64,000 nucleotides of DNA from Aristolochia californica. Its lineage: Eukaryota; Streptophyta; Magnoliopsida; Piperales; Aristolochiaceae. The stretch covers positions 31,001,619-31,065,618 of the forward strand of contig JARWKL010000008.1 in NCBI GenBank assembly GCA_029961685.1. The letters are read 5' to 3'. The position numbers and the translations under genes were made by a program. The notes beneath the pieces are model-generated. The model did no database searches, was not told the DNA's origin, and saw nothing but the letters and a program-made list of their open reading frames with translations. Positions 38,870 to 52,639 of the stretch are shown here, piece by piece. The stretch's first letter is position 1, and the number at the start of each line of letters is the position of its first letter.

Positions 38870-41291
38870 TTCATTTTTATAGTGCGTGAAATAATTTTCT
38901 TCACTTTTACATTTATTATGGTTTTCAAATTTTTTTTTTGCATACATGGACTCTAAAATTTTCATTTTGTTGCGATCTATTTTGCCTTATATCTTTTTTG
39001 TTTACGAGAAAAATGGGAGAGTGAAAACTCAAGTTTGGATATGAAAAAAAAAAATTGAACATCCACAAATGCTGAGAGAGATAATTCCAAAAAGTATTTA
39101 TGATTTTTAAGGATAGGCAAAAAGTGGGTTGTTTGGCTCTATTAAATATCCAACTACTTGAGGATTTGATTTTTTCCACTCCCTGAGATTTTTGGCATCA
39201 TTAGGGCAACTTGCATCCTCAACATGTTTCTGGCAAGCATGGACACCACATTTAAAGCATGTTAGGATATGTTAGAAGTCCCTTTCTTATAAAATTCCAC
39301 CAAGCTAATTATTAGGGTGTTGTACTAGTGGAATTTACAAAACCTTTGAGCTCATATTTATAGTGCGTGAAATAATTTTCTTCACATTTACATTTATTAT
39401 GGTTTTCAATTTTTTTTTTTTGCATACATGGACTCTAAAATTTTCATTTTGTTGCGATCTATTTTGCCTTATATCTTTTTTGTTTACGAGAAAAATGGGA
39501 GAGTGAAAACTCAAGTTTGGATATGAAAAAAAAAAAATTGAACATCCACAAATGCTGAGAGAGATAATTCCAAAAAGTATCTATGATTTTTAAGGATAGG
39601 CAAAAAGTGGGTTGTTTGGCTCTATTAAATATCCAACTACTTGAGGATTTGATTTTTTCCACTCCCTGAGATTTTTGGCATCATTAGGGCAACTTGCATC
39701 CTCAACATGTTTCTGGCAAGCATGGACACCACATTTAAAGCATGTTAGGATATGTTAGAAGTCCCTTTCTTATAAAATTCCACCAAGCTAATTATTAGGG
39801 TGTTGTACTAGTGGAATTTACAAAACCTTTGAGTTCATATTTATAGTGCGTGAAATAATTTTCTTCACTTTTACATTTATTATGGTTTTCAAATTATTTT
39901 TTTTGCATACATGGACTCTAAAATTTTCATTTTGTTGCGATCTATTTTTCCTTATATCTTTTTTGTTTACGAGAAAAATGGGAGAGTGAAAACTCAAGTT
40001 TGGATCTGAAAAAAAAAAAAGTTGAACATCGACAAATGCCGAGAGAGATAATTCCAAAAAGTATCTGTGGTTTTTAAGGATAGGCAAAAAGTGGGTTGTT
40101 TGGCTTTATTAAATATCCAACCACTTGAGGATTTGTTTTTTTTCTACTCCCTGAGATTTTTGGCATCATTAGGGCAACTTGCATCCTCAACATGTTTCTG
40201 GCAAGCATGGACACCACATTTAAAGCATGTTAGGATCAGTTAGAAGTCCCTTTCTTATAAAATTCCACCAAGCTAATTATTAGGGTGTTGTACTAGTGGA
40301 ATTTACAAAACCTTTGAGTTCATTTTTATAGTGCGTGAAATAATTTTCTTCACTTTTACATTTATTATGGTTTTCAAATTTTTTTTTTGCATACATGGAC
40401 TCTAAAATTTTCATTTTGTTGCGATCTATTTTGCCTTATATCTTTTTTGTTTACGAGAAAAATGGGAGAGTGAAAACTCTTGTTTGGATTTGAAAAAAAA
40501 ATTGAACATCCACAAATGCTGAGAGAGATAATTCCAAAAAGTATCTATGATTTTTAAGGATAGGCAAAAAGTGGGTTGTTTGGCTCTATTAAATATCCAA
40601 CTACTTGAGGATTTGATTTTTTCTACTCCCTCAGATTTTTGGCATCATTAGGGCAACTTGCATCCTCAACATGTTTCTGGCAAGCATGGACACCACATTT
40701 AAAGCATGTTAGGATATGTTAGAAGTCCCTTTCTTATAAAATTCCACCAAGCTAATTATTAGGGTGTTGTACTAGTGGAATTTACAAAACCTTTGAGTTC
40801 ATTTTTGTAGTGCGTGAAATAATTTTCTTCACTTTTACATTTATTATGGTTTTCAAATTTTTTTTTTGCATACATGGACTCTAAAATTTTCATTTTGTTG
40901 CGATCTATTTTGCCTTATATCTTTTTTGTTTACGAGAAAAATGGGAGAGTGAAAACTCAAGTTTGGATCTGAAAAAAAAAAATTGAACTTCCACAAATGC
41001 TGAGAAGGATAATTCCAAAAAGTATCTATGATTTTTAAGGATAGGCAAAAAGTGGGTTGTTTGGCTCTGGTAAATATCCAACCACTTGAGAATTTGATTT
41101 TTTCTACTCCTTGAGATTTTTGGCATCATTAGGCCACTTGCATCCTCAACATATTTCTTGCATGCATGGACACCACATTTAAAGCATGTTAGGTTCAGTT
41201 AGAAGTCCCTTTCCTATAAAATTCCACAAAGCTAATTATTAGGGGGTTGTACTAGTGGAATTTCCCAAACATGGATAACAAAACCTTGGAG
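38870..41291. repeat. Run of five successive monomers with the 14-bp deletion
   Basis: Starts are 38870, 39351, 39834, 40319 and 40798, spaced 479-494 bp. All five read ggaatttacaaaacctttgag, written here in pieces: ggaattt joined directly to acaaaacc, with the usual 14 bases cccaaacatggata missing. Four of them also share ctctattaaatatcc or ctttattaaatatcc, and most share gggcaacttgcatcc and cttataaaattcc. Elsewhere the deletion is isolated. This looks like a local single-monomer expansion. Confidence 0.9.
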
Positions 41292-42273
41292 TTCATTTTT
41301 ATAGTGCGTGAAATAATTTTTTCACTTTAAACATTTATTATGGTTTTCAAATTTTTTTTTTGCATACATGGACTCTAAAATTTTCAATTTGTTGCGATCA
41401 ATTTTGCCTTATATCTTTTTTGTTTACGAGAAAAATGGGAGAGTGAAAACTCAAGTTTGGATCTGAAAAAAAAATTTCAACATCTACAAATGCTGAGAGA
41501 GATAATTCCAAAAAGTATCTGTGATTTTTAAGGATCGGTAAAAAGTGGGTTGTTTGGCTCAGATAAATATCCAACCACTTGAGAATTTTATTTTTTCTAC
41601 TCCTTGAGATTTTTGGCATCATTAGGCCACTTGCATCCTCAACATGTTACTGGCATGCAGAGACACCGCATTTAAAGCATGTTAGGATCAGTTAGAAGTC
41701 CCTTTCCTATAAAATTTTACCAAGCTAATTAATAGGGGTTGTACTAGTGGAATTTCCCAAAGATGGATAACAAAACCTTGGAGTTCATTTTTTAAAGTGC
41801 GTGAAATAATTCTCTTCAAGTTTACATTTATTATGGTTTTCAAAATTTTTTTTGTATACATGGACTCTAAAATTTTCATTTCGGTGCGATCTATTTTGCC
41901 TTATATCTTTTTTGTTTACGAGAAAAATGGGAGAGTGAAAACTCAAGTTTGGATCTGAAAAAAAAAAGTTGAACATTCACAAAATCTGAGAGAGATAATT
42001 CCAAAACATATCGGTGATTTTTAAGGATAGGAAAAAAGTTGGTTGTTTGGCTCTCGTAAATATCAAACCACTTGAGGATTTGATTTTTTCTACTCCTAGA
42101 GATTTTTGGCATCATTAGGCCACTTGCAACCTCAACATGTTTCTGGCAAGCATGGACACCACATTTAAAGCATGTTAGGATCCGTTAGAAGTCCCTTATA
42201 AAATTCCACCAAGCTAATTATTAGGGGGTTGTACTAGTGGAATTTCCCAAACATGGATAACAAAACCTTGCAG
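41292..42273. repeat. Two-monomer cassette, 41.3-kb copy (likely parental form)
   Basis: The first monomer (41292) has ttttttcactttaaac, gttgcgatcaatttt and atttcaacatctac. The second (41784) is preceded by gctaattaataggggttg and has ttctcttcaagtttac. The same ordered pair occurs at 23063/23555, 34905/35397, 52640/53136 and 54124/54617. This copy lacks the 29-bp internal duplication. A 4-bp loss (gtcccttataaaa) lies near 42,195. Confidence 0.85.
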
Positions 42274-43260
42274 TTCATTTTTTATAGTGCGTGAAATAAT
42301 TTTCTTCACTTTTACATTTATTATGGTTTTCAAATTTCTTTTTGCATACATGGACTCTAAAATTTTCATTTTGTTGCGATCTATTTTGCCTTATATCTTT
42401 TTTGTTTACGAGAAAAATGGGAGAGTGAAAACTCAAGTTTGGATCTGAAAAAAAAAAGTTGAACATCCACAAATGCTGAGAGAGATAATTTTAAAAAGTA
42501 TCTGTGATTTTTAAGGATAGGAAAAAAGTGGGTTGTTTGGCTCTGGTAAATATCCAACCACTAGAGGATTTGATTTTTTCTATTCCCTGAGATTTTTGGC
42601 ATCATTAGGCCACCTGCATCCTCAACATGTTTCTGGAACGCATGGACACCACATTTAAAGCATGTTAGGATCAATTAGAAGTCCCTTTCCTATAAAATTC
42701 CACCAAGCTAATTATTAGGGGGTTGTACTAGTGGAATTTCACAAACAAGGATAACAAAACCTTGGAGTTCATTTTTTATAGTGCGTGAAATAATTTTCTT
42801 CACTTTTACATTTATTATGGTTTTCAAATTTTTTTTTGCATACATGGACTCTACAATTTTCATTTTGTTCTGATCTATTTTGCCTAATATCTTTTTTGTT
42901 TACGAGAAAATGGGAGAGTAAAAACTCAAGTTTGGATCTGAAAAAAAAAAGTTGAACATCCACAAATGATGAGATAGATAATTCCAAAAAGTATCTGTGA
43001 TTTTTAAGGATACACAAAAAGTGGGTTGTTTGGCTCTGGTAAATATCGAACCACTTGAGGATTCGATTTTTTCTACTCCCTGAGATATTTGGCATCATTA
43101 GGCCACTTGCATCCTCAACATGTTTCTGGCATGCATGGACATCACATTTAAAGAATGTTAGGATCAGTTAGAAGTCCCTTTCCAATAAAATTCCACCAAG
43201 CTAATTATTAGGGGGTTGTACTAGTGGAATTTCCCAGACATGGATAACAAAACATTGGAG

Positions 43261-44247
43261 TACATTTTTATAATGCGTGAAATAATTTTCTTCACTTTTA
43301 CTTTTATTATGGTTTTCAAAATTTTTTTTGCATACATGGACTGTAAATTTTTCATTTTGTTGCGATATATTTTGCCTTATATCTTTTTTGTTTACGAGAA
43401 AAATGGGAGAGTGAAAACTGAAGTTTGGATCTGAAAAAAAAAAGTTGAACATCCACAAATGCTGTGAGAGATAATTCCAAAAAGTATCTGTGATTTTTAA
43501 GAATAGGCAAAAAGTGGGTTGTTTGGCTCTGGTAAATATCCAACCACTTGAGGATTTGATTTTTTCTACTCCCTGAGAAATTTGGCATGATTAGGCCACT
43601 TGCATCCTCAACATGTTTTTGGCATGCATGGACACCACATTTAAAGCATGTTTGGATAAGTTAGAAGTCCCTTTCCAATAAAATTCCACCAAGCTAATTA
43701 TTAGGGGGTTGTACTAGTGGAATTTCCCAGACATGGATAACAAAACCTTGGAGTTCATTTTTTATAATGCGTGAAATAATTTTCTTCACTTTTACATTTA
43801 TTATGGTTTTCAAAATTTTTTTTGCATACATGGACTATAAATTTTTCATTTTGTTGCGATATATTTTGCCTTATATCTTTTTTGTTTACGAGAAAAATGG
43901 GAGAGTGAAAACTGAAGTTTGGATCTGAAAAAAAAAAGTTGAACATCCACAAATGCTGTGAGAGATAATTCCAAAAAGTATATGTGATTTTTAAGAATAG
44001 GCAAAAAGTGGGTTGTTTGGCTCTGGTAAATATCCAACCACTTGAGGATTTGATTTTTTCTACTCCCTGAGAAATTTGGCATCATTAGGCCACTTGCATC
44101 CTCAACATGTTTTTGGCATGCATGGACACCACATTTAAAGCATGTTTGGATAAGTTAGAAGTCCCTTTCCTATAAAATTCCACCAAGCTAATCATTAGGG
44201 GTTTGTTCTAGCGGAATTTCCCAAACATGGATAACAAAACCTTGGAG
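43261..44247. repeat. Neighbouring near-identical monomer pair
   Basis: Monomers starting at 43261 and 43754 share caaaattttttttgc, taaatttttcattttg, gcgatatattttgcc, gaaaactgaagtttgg, tgctgtgagagata, aagaataggc, gagaaatttggc and gtttggataagttag. They differ at few bases, so this is a recent one-monomer duplication. Monomers at 22086 and 33929 carry part of the same variant set. Confidence 0.85.
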
Positions 44248-44449
44248 TTCATTTTTTATAGTGCGTGAAATAATTTTCTTCACTTTTACATTTATTATGG
44301 TTTTGAAATTTTTTTTTGCATACATGGACTCTAAAATTTTCATTTTGTTGTGATCTATTTTGCCTTATATCTTTTTTGTTTACGAGAAAATGGGAGAGTG
44401 AAAACTGATGTTTGGATCTGAAAGAAAAAAGATGAACATCCACAAACGT

Positions 44450-46680
44450 TGAGAGAGATAATTCCAAAAAATATCTGTGATTTTTAAGGATAGGCAAAAA
44501 GTGGGTTGTTTGGCTCTGGTAAATATCCAACCACTTGGGGATTTGATTTTTTCTACTCCTTGAGATTTTTGGCATCATTCGGCCACGTGCATCCTCAACA
44601 TGTTTCTGGCAAGCATGGACACCACATTTAAAGCATGTTAGGATAAGTTAGAAGTCCCTTTCCTATAAAATTCCTCCAAGCTAATTATTAGGGATTTGTA
44701 CTAGTGGAATTTCCCAAACATGGATAACAAAACCTTGGAGTTCATTTTTTATAGTGCGTGAAATAATTTTCTTCACTTTTACATTTATTATGGTTTTCAA
44801 ATTTTTTTTTGCATACATGGACTCTAAAATATTCATTTTGGTGCGATCTATTTTGCCTTATATCTTTTTTGTTTACGAGAAAAATGGAAGAGTGAAAACT
44901 CAAGTTTGGATCTGAGAAAAAAAAGTTGAACATCCACAAATGATGAGATAGATAATTCCAAAAAGTATCTGTGATTTTTAAGGATATGCAAAAAGTGGGT
45001 TGTTTGGCTCTGGTAAATATCCAACCACTTGAGGTTTTGATTTTTTCTACTCCTTGAGATTTTTGGCAGCATTAGGGCCACATGCATCCTCAACATGTTT
45101 CTGGCATGCATGGACACCACATTTGAAGCATGTTAGGATCTGTTAGAAGTCCCTTTCCTATAAAATTCCACCAAGCTAATTATTAGGGGTTTGTACTAGT
45201 GGAATTTCCCAAACATGGATAACAAAACCTTGGAGTTCAATTTTTATAGTGCGTGAAATAATTTTCTTCACTTTTACATTTATTGTGGTTTTGAAATTTT
45301 TTTTTGCATACATTGACTCTAAAATTTTCATTTTGGTGCGATCTATTTTGCCTTATATCTTTTTTGTTTACGAGAAAAATGGGAGAGTGAAAACTCAAGT
45401 TTGGATTTGAAAAAAAAAAGTTGAAGATCCACAAATGATGAGAGAGATAATTCCAAAAAGTATCTGTGATTTTTAAGGATAGGCAAAAAGTGAGTTGTTT
45501 GACTCTGGTAAATATCCAACCACTTGAGGATTTGATTTTTTCTACTCCTTGAGATTTTTGGCATCATTAGGCCACTTGAATCCTCAACATGTTTCTGGCA
45601 TGCATGGACACCACATTTAAAGCATGTTAGGATCAGTTAGAAGTCCCTTTCCTATAAAATTCCACCAAGCTAATTATTAGGGGGTTTTACTAGTGGAATT
45701 TCCCAAACATGGATAACAAAACCTTGGAGTTCATTTTTTATAGTGCGTGAAATAATTTTCTTCACTTTTACATTTATAATGGTTTTCAAATTTTTTTTTG
45801 CATACATGGACTCTAAAATTTTCATTTTGTTGCGATCTATTCTGCCTTATATCTGTTTTGTTTACAAGAAAAATGGGAGAGTGAAAACTCAAGTTTGAAT
45901 CTGAAAAAAAAAAGTTGAACATCCACAAATTCTGAGAGAGATAATTCCAAAAAGTATCTGTGATTTTTAAGGATAGGCAAAAAGTGGGTTGTTTGGCTCT
46001 AGTAAATATCCAACCACTTGAGGATTTGAATTTTTCTACTCCCTGAGATTTTTGGCATCATTAGGGCCCCTTGCATCCTCAACATGTTTCTGGCATGCAT
46101 GGACATCATATTTAAAGCATGTTCAGATCAGTTAAAAGTCCCTTTCCTATAAAATTCCACCAAGCTAATTATTAGGGGGTTGTATTAGTGGAATTTCCCA
46201 ACCATGGATAACAAAACCTTGCAGTTCATTTTTTATAGTTCGTGAAATAATTTTCTTCACTTTTACATTTATTATGGTTTTCAAATTCTTTTTTTTGCAT
46301 ACTTGGACTCTAATATTTTCATTTTGTTGCGATCTATTTTGCCATATATCTTTTTTGTTTACGAGAAAAATGGGAGAGTGAAAACTCAAGTTTTGATCTG
46401 AAAAAAAAAAGTTGAACATCCACAAATGCTGAGAGAGATAATTCCAAAAAGTATATGTGATTTTTAAGGATAGGCAAAAAGTGGGTTGTTTGGCTCTGGT
46501 AAATATCCAACCACTTGACGATTTGATTTTTTCTATTCCCTGAGATTTTTGGCATCATTAGGCCACCTGCATCCTCAACATGTTTCTGGAATGCATGGAC
46601 ACCACATTTAAAGCATGTTAGGATTAGTTAGAAGTCCCTTTCCTATAAATTTCGACCAAGCTAATTATTAGGGGGTTGTA
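44450..46680. repeat. Block duplicated 5,425 bp downstream (11 monomers), left copy
   Basis: Monomers starting at 44248 (its right part), 44741, 45236, 45730 and 46225 match those at 49673, 50166, 50661, 51155 and 51650 at a constant offset of 5,425 bp. Shared marks include tcattcggccac, taaaatattcattttgg, tatgcaaaaagtggg, atttattgtggttttg, gggggttttactagtgg, atttataatggttttc and ttcgaccaagc. Several single-base differences put it older than the 11.8-kb event. Confidence 0.85.
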
Positions 46681-46720
46681 CTAGTGGAATTTCCCAAACA
46701 AGGAAAACAAAACCTTGGAG

Positions 46721-49672
46721 TTCATTTTTTATATTGCGTGAAATAATTTACTTCACTTTTACATTTATTATGGTTTTCAAATTTTTTTTTGCATACATGG
46801 ACTTTAAAATTTTCATTTTGTTGCGATCTATTTTGCCTTATATCTTTTTTGTTTACGAGAAAATGGGAGAGTGAAAACTCAAGTTTGGATCTGAAAAAAA
46901 AAAAGTTCAACATCCACAAACGCTGAGAGAGATAATTCCAAATAGTATCTGTGATTTTTAAAGATTGGCAAAAAGTGGGTTGTTTGGCACTGGTAAATAT
47001 CCAACCACTTGAGGATTTGATTTTTTCTACTCCTTGAGATTTTTGGCATCATTAGGGCACTTGCATCCTCAACATGTTTCTGGCAAGCATGGACACCACA
47101 TTTAAAGCATGTTAGGATCAGTTAGAAGTCCCTTTCCTATAAAATTCCACCAAGCTAATTATTAGGAGTTTGTACTAGTGGACTTTCCCAAACATGGATA
47201 ACAAAAGCTTGGAAGTCATTTTTTATAGAGCGTGAAATAATTTTCTTCACTTTTACATTTATTATGGTTTGTAAATTTTTCTTTGCATACATGGACTCTA
47301 AAATTTTCTTTTTGGTACGATCTATTTTACCTTATATCTTTTTTGTTTACGAGATAAATGGGAGAGTGAAAACTCAAGTTTGGATATGAAAAAAAAAAAG
47401 TTGAACATTCAAAAATGCTGAGAGAGATAATTCCAAAAAGTATCGGTGATTTTTTAGGATAGGCAAAAAGTGGGTTGTTTGGCTCTGGTAAATATCCAAC
47501 CACTTGAGGATTTGATTTTTTCTACTCCTAGAGATTTTTGGCATCATTTGGCCACTTGCATCCTCAACATGTTTCTGGCAAGCATGTACACCACATTTAA
47601 AGCATGTTAGGATCAGTTAGAAGTCCCTTTCCTATAAAATTCCTCCAAGCTAATTATTAGGGGGTTGTACTAGTGGAATTTCCCAAACATGGATAACAAA
47701 ACCTTGGAGTTCATTTTTTATAGTGCGTGAAATAATTTTCTTCACTTTTACATTTATTATGGTTTTCAAATTTCTTTTTGCATACATGGACTCTAAAATT
47801 TTCATTTTGTTGCAATCTATTTTGCCTTATATCTTTTTTGTTTACGAGGAAAATGGGAGAGAGAAACTCAAGTTTGGATGTGAAAAAAAAAAGTAGAACA
47901 TCCACAAATGCTGAGAGAGATAATTCCAAAAAGTATCGGTGATTTTTAAGGATAGAAAAAAGTGGGTTGTTTGGCTCTGGTAAATATCCAACCACTTGAG
48001 GATTTGATTTTTTCTACTCATTTGGCATCATTAGGGCCCTTTTCATCCTCAACATGTTTCTGGCATGCATGGACACCACATTTAAAGCATGTTAGGATAA
48101 GTTAGAAGTCCCTTTCATATAAAATTCCACCAAGCTAATTATTAGTGGATTGTACTAGTGGAATTTCCCTAACATGGATAACAAAACCTTTGAGTTCATT
48201 TTTTATAGTGCGTTAAATAATTTTCTTCACTTTTACATTTATTATGGTTTTCAAAATTTTTTTCGCATACATGGACTCTAAAATTTTCATTTTGTTGCGA
48301 TCTATTTTGCCTTATATCTTTTTTGTTTACGACAAAATGGGAGAGTGAAAACTCAAGTTTGGATCTGAAAAAAAAAAGTTGAACATCCACAAATGCTGAG
48401 AGAGATAATTCCAGAAAGTATCTGTGATTTTTAAGGATAGGCAAAAAGTGGGTTGTTTGGCTCTATTAAACATCCAACCACTTGAGGATTTGATTTTTTC
48501 TACTCCCTGAGATTTTTGCCATCATTAGGGCAACTTGCATCCTCACATTGTTTCTGGCAAGCATGGACACCACATTTAAAGCATGTTAGGATCAGTTAGA
48601 AGTCCCTTCCTATAAAATTCCACCAAGCTAATTATTAGGGGGTTGTACAAGTGGAATTTCTCAAACATGGATAACAAAACCTTTGAGTTCATTTTTTATA
48701 GTGCGTCAAATAATTTTCTTCACTTTTACATTTATTATGGTTTTCAAAATTTTTTTTGCATACATGGACTCTAAAATTTTCATTTTGTTGCGATCTATTT
48801 TGCCTGATATCTTTTTTGTTTACGAGAAAAATGGGAGAGTTAAAACTCAAGTTTGGATCTGAAAAAAAAAAATTGAACATCCACAAATGCTGAGAGAGAT
48901 AATTCCAAAAAGTATCTATGATTTTTAAGGATAGGCAAAAAGTGGGTTGTTTGGCTTTGGTAAATATCCAACCACTTGAGAATTTTATTTTTTCTACTCC
49001 TTGAGATTTTTGGCACCATTAGGCCACTTGCATCCTCAACATGTTTCTTGCATGCATGGACACCACATTTAAAGCATGTTAGGATCAGTTAGAAGTCCCT
49101 TTCCAATAAAATTCCACAAAGCTAATTATTAGGGGGTTGTACATGTGGAATTTCCCAAACATGGATAACAAAACCTTGGAGTTCATTTTTATAGTGCGTG
49201 AAATAATTTTTCACTTTAAACATTTATTATGGTTTTCAAATTTTTTTTTTGCATACATGGGCTCTAAAATTTCAATTTGTTGCGATATATTTTGCCTTAT
49301 ATATTTTTTGTTTACGAGAAAAATGGGAGAGTGAAAACTCAAGTTTCGATCTGAAAAAAAAATTTGGACATCTACAAATGCTGAGAGAGATAATTCCAAA
49401 AAGTATCTGCGATTTTTAAGGATCGGCAAAAAGTGGGTTGTTTGGCTCAGGTAAATATCCAACCACTTGAGAATTTTATTTTTTCTACTCCTTGAGATTT
49501 TTGGCTTCATTAGGCCACTTGCATCCTCAATATGTTACTGGCGTGCAGGGACACCACATTTAAAGCATGTTAGGATCAGTTAGAAGTCCCTTTCCTATAA
49601 AATTCCACCAAGCTAATTATTAGGGGGTTGTACTAGTGGAATTTCCCAAACATGGATAACAAAACCTTGGAG
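46721..49672. repeat. Mixed monomers between the 11-monomer blocks
   Basis: Starts are 46721, 47215, 47710, 48195, 48688 and 49182. The copies at 47710 and 48195 resemble 37897 and 38390 (20 monomers upstream) through gggagagagaaactcaag and ggatagaaaaaagtggg. The monomer at 47710 is 485 bp because 8 bases are missing at about 48,019 (tctactcatttggc). The monomer at 49182 resembles the first member of the two-monomer cassette but is not followed by the second. Confidence 0.85.
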
Positions 49673-49869
49673 TTCATTTTTTATAGTGCGTGAAATAATT
49701 TTCTTCACTTTTACATTTATTATGGTTTTCAAATTTTTTTTTGCATACATGGACTCTAAAAGTGTCATTTTGTTGCGATCTATTTTGCCATATATCTTTT
49801 TTGTTTACGAGAAAATGGGAGAGTGAAAACTCAAGTTTGGATCTGAAAAAAAAAAGTTGAACATCCACA

Positions 49870-52105
49870 AACGCTGAGAGAGATAATTCCAAAAAGATTC
49901 TGTGATTTTTAAGGATAGGCAAAAAGTGGGTTGTTTGGCTCTGGTAAATATCCAACCACTTGGGGATTTGATTTTTTCTACTCCTTGAGATTTTTGGCAT
50001 CATTCGGCCACTTGCATCCTCAACATGTTTCTGGCAAGCATGGACACCACATTTAAAGTATGTTAGGATCAGTTAGAAGTCCCTTTCCTATAAAATTCCA
50101 CCAAGCTAATTATTATAGGTTTGTACTAGTGGAATTTCCCAAACTTGGATAACAAAACCTTGGAGTTCATTTTTTATAGTGCGTGAAATAATTTTCTTCA
50201 CATTTACATTGATTATGGTTTTCAAATTTTTTTTTGCATACATGGACTCTAAAATATTCATTTTGGTGCGATCTATTTTGCCTTATATCTTTTTTGTTTA
50301 CGAGAAAAATGGGAGAGTGAAAACTCAAGTTTGGATCTGAAAAAAAAAAGTTGAACATCCACAAAAGATGAGATAGATAATTCCAAAAAGTATTTGTGAT
50401 TTTTAAGGATATGCAAAAAGTGGGTTGTTTGGCTCTGGTAAATCTCCAACCACTTGAGGTTTTGATTTTTTCTACTCCTTGAGATTTTTGGCAGCCTTTG
50501 GGCCACTTGCATCCTCAACATGTTTTTGGCATGCATGGACACCACATTTAAAGCATGTTAGGATCAATTAGAAGTCCCTTTCCTATAAAATTCCACCAAG
50601 CTAATTATTAGGGGTTTGTACTAGTGGAATTTCCCAAACATGGATAACAAAACCTTGGAGTTCATTTTTTATAGTGCGTGAAATAATTTTCTTCACTTTT
50701 ACATTTATTGTGGTTTTGAAATTTTTTTTTGCATACATGGACTCTAAAATTTTCATTTTGGTGCGATCTATTTTGCCTTATATCTTTTTTGCTTACGAGA
50801 AAAATGGGAGAGTGAAAACTCAAGTTTGGATTTGAAAAAAAGAAGTTGAACATCCACAAATGAAGAGAGAGATAATTCCAAAAAGTATCTGTGATTTTTA
50901 AGGATAGGTAAAAAGTGGGTTGTTTGACTCTGGTAAATATCCAACCTCTCGAGGATTTGATTTTTTCTACTCCTTGAGATTTTTGGCATCATTAGGCCAC
51001 TTGGATCCTCAACATGTTTCTGGCATGCATGGACACCACATTTAAAGCATGTTAGGATCAGTTAGAAGTCCCTTTCCTATAAAATTCCACCAAGCTAATT
51101 ATTAGGGGGTTTTACTAGTGGAATTTCCCAAACATGGATAACAAAACCTTGGAGTTCATTTTTTATAGTGCGTGAAATAATTTTCTTCACTTTTACATTT
51201 ATAATGGTTTTCAAATTTTTTTTTGTATACATGGACTCTAAAATTTTCATTTTGTTGCGATCTATTTTGCCTTATATCTTTTTTGTTTACAAGAAAAATG
51301 GGAGAGTGAAAACTCAAGTTTGAATCTGAAAAAAAAAAGTTGAACATCCACAAATTCTGAGAGAGATAATTCCAAAAAGTATCTGTGATTTTTAAGGATA
51401 GGCAAAAAGTGGGTTGTTTGGCTCTAGTAAATATCCAACTACTTGAGGATTTGATTTGTTCTACTCCCTGAGATTTTTGGCATCATTAGGGCCCCTTGCA
51501 TCCTCAACATGTTTCGGGCATGCATGGACATCACATTTAAAGCATGTTCAGATCAGTTAAAAGTCCCTTTCCTATAAAATTCCACCAAGCTAATTATTAG
51601 GGGGTTGTATTAGTGGAATTTCCCAAACATGGATAACAAAACCTTGGAGTTCATTTTTTATAGTGCGTGAAATAATTTTCTTCACTTTTACATTTATTAT
51701 GGTTTTCAAATTTTTTTTTTTGCATACATGGACTCTAAAATTTTCATTTTGTTGCGATCTATTTTGCCATATATCTTTTTTGTTTACGAGAAAAATGGGA
51801 GAGTGAAAACTCAAGTTTTGATCTGAAAAAAAAAAGTTGAACATCCACAAATGCTGAGAGAGATAATTCCAAAAAGTATCTGTGATTTTTAAGGATAGGC
51901 AAAAAGTGGGTTGTTTGGCTCTGGTAAATATCCAACCACTTGAGGATTTGATTTTTTCTATTCCCTGAGATTTTTGGCATCATTAGGCCACCTGCATCCT
52001 CAACATGTTTCTGGAATGCATGGACACCACATTTAAAGCATGTTAGGATCAGTTAGAAGTCTCTTTCCTATAAAATTCGACCAAGCTAATTATTAGGGGG
52101 TTGTA
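49870..52105. repeat. Block duplicated at 11-monomer spacing, right copy
   Basis: Starts are 49673 (right part), 50166, 50661, 51155 and 51650, ending in the shared ttcgaccaagc near 52,077. The match fails left of about 49.8 kb and in the monomer starting at 52146, where the left copy has gaaataatttacttcac and this one does not. Confidence 0.85.
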
Positions 52106-52639
52106 CTAGTGGAATTTCCCAAACATGGATAACAAAACCTTGGAGTTCATTTTTTATAGTGCGTGAAATAATTTTCTTCACTTTTACATTTATTATGGTT
52201 TTCAAATTTTTTTTTACATTCATGGACTCTAAAATTTTCATTTTGTTGCGATCTATTTTTCCTTATATCTTTTTTGTTTACAAGAAAAATGGGAGAGTGA
52301 AAACTCAAGTTTGAATCTGAAAAAAAAAAGTTGAACATCCACAAATTATGAGAGAGAAAATTCGAAAAAGTATCAGTGATTTTTAAGGATAGACAAAAAG
52401 TGGGTTGTTTGGCTCTGGTAAATATCCAACCACTTGAGAATTTGATTTTTTCTACTCCTTGAGATTTTTGGCATCATTAGGCCATTTGCATCCTCAACAT
52501 GTTTCTTGCATGCATGGACACCACATTTAAAGCATGTTAGGATCAGTTAGAAGTCCCTTTCCTATAAAATTCCACAAAGCTATTTATTAGGGGGTTGTAT
52601 TAGTGGAATTTCCCAAACATAGATAACAAAACCTTGGAG

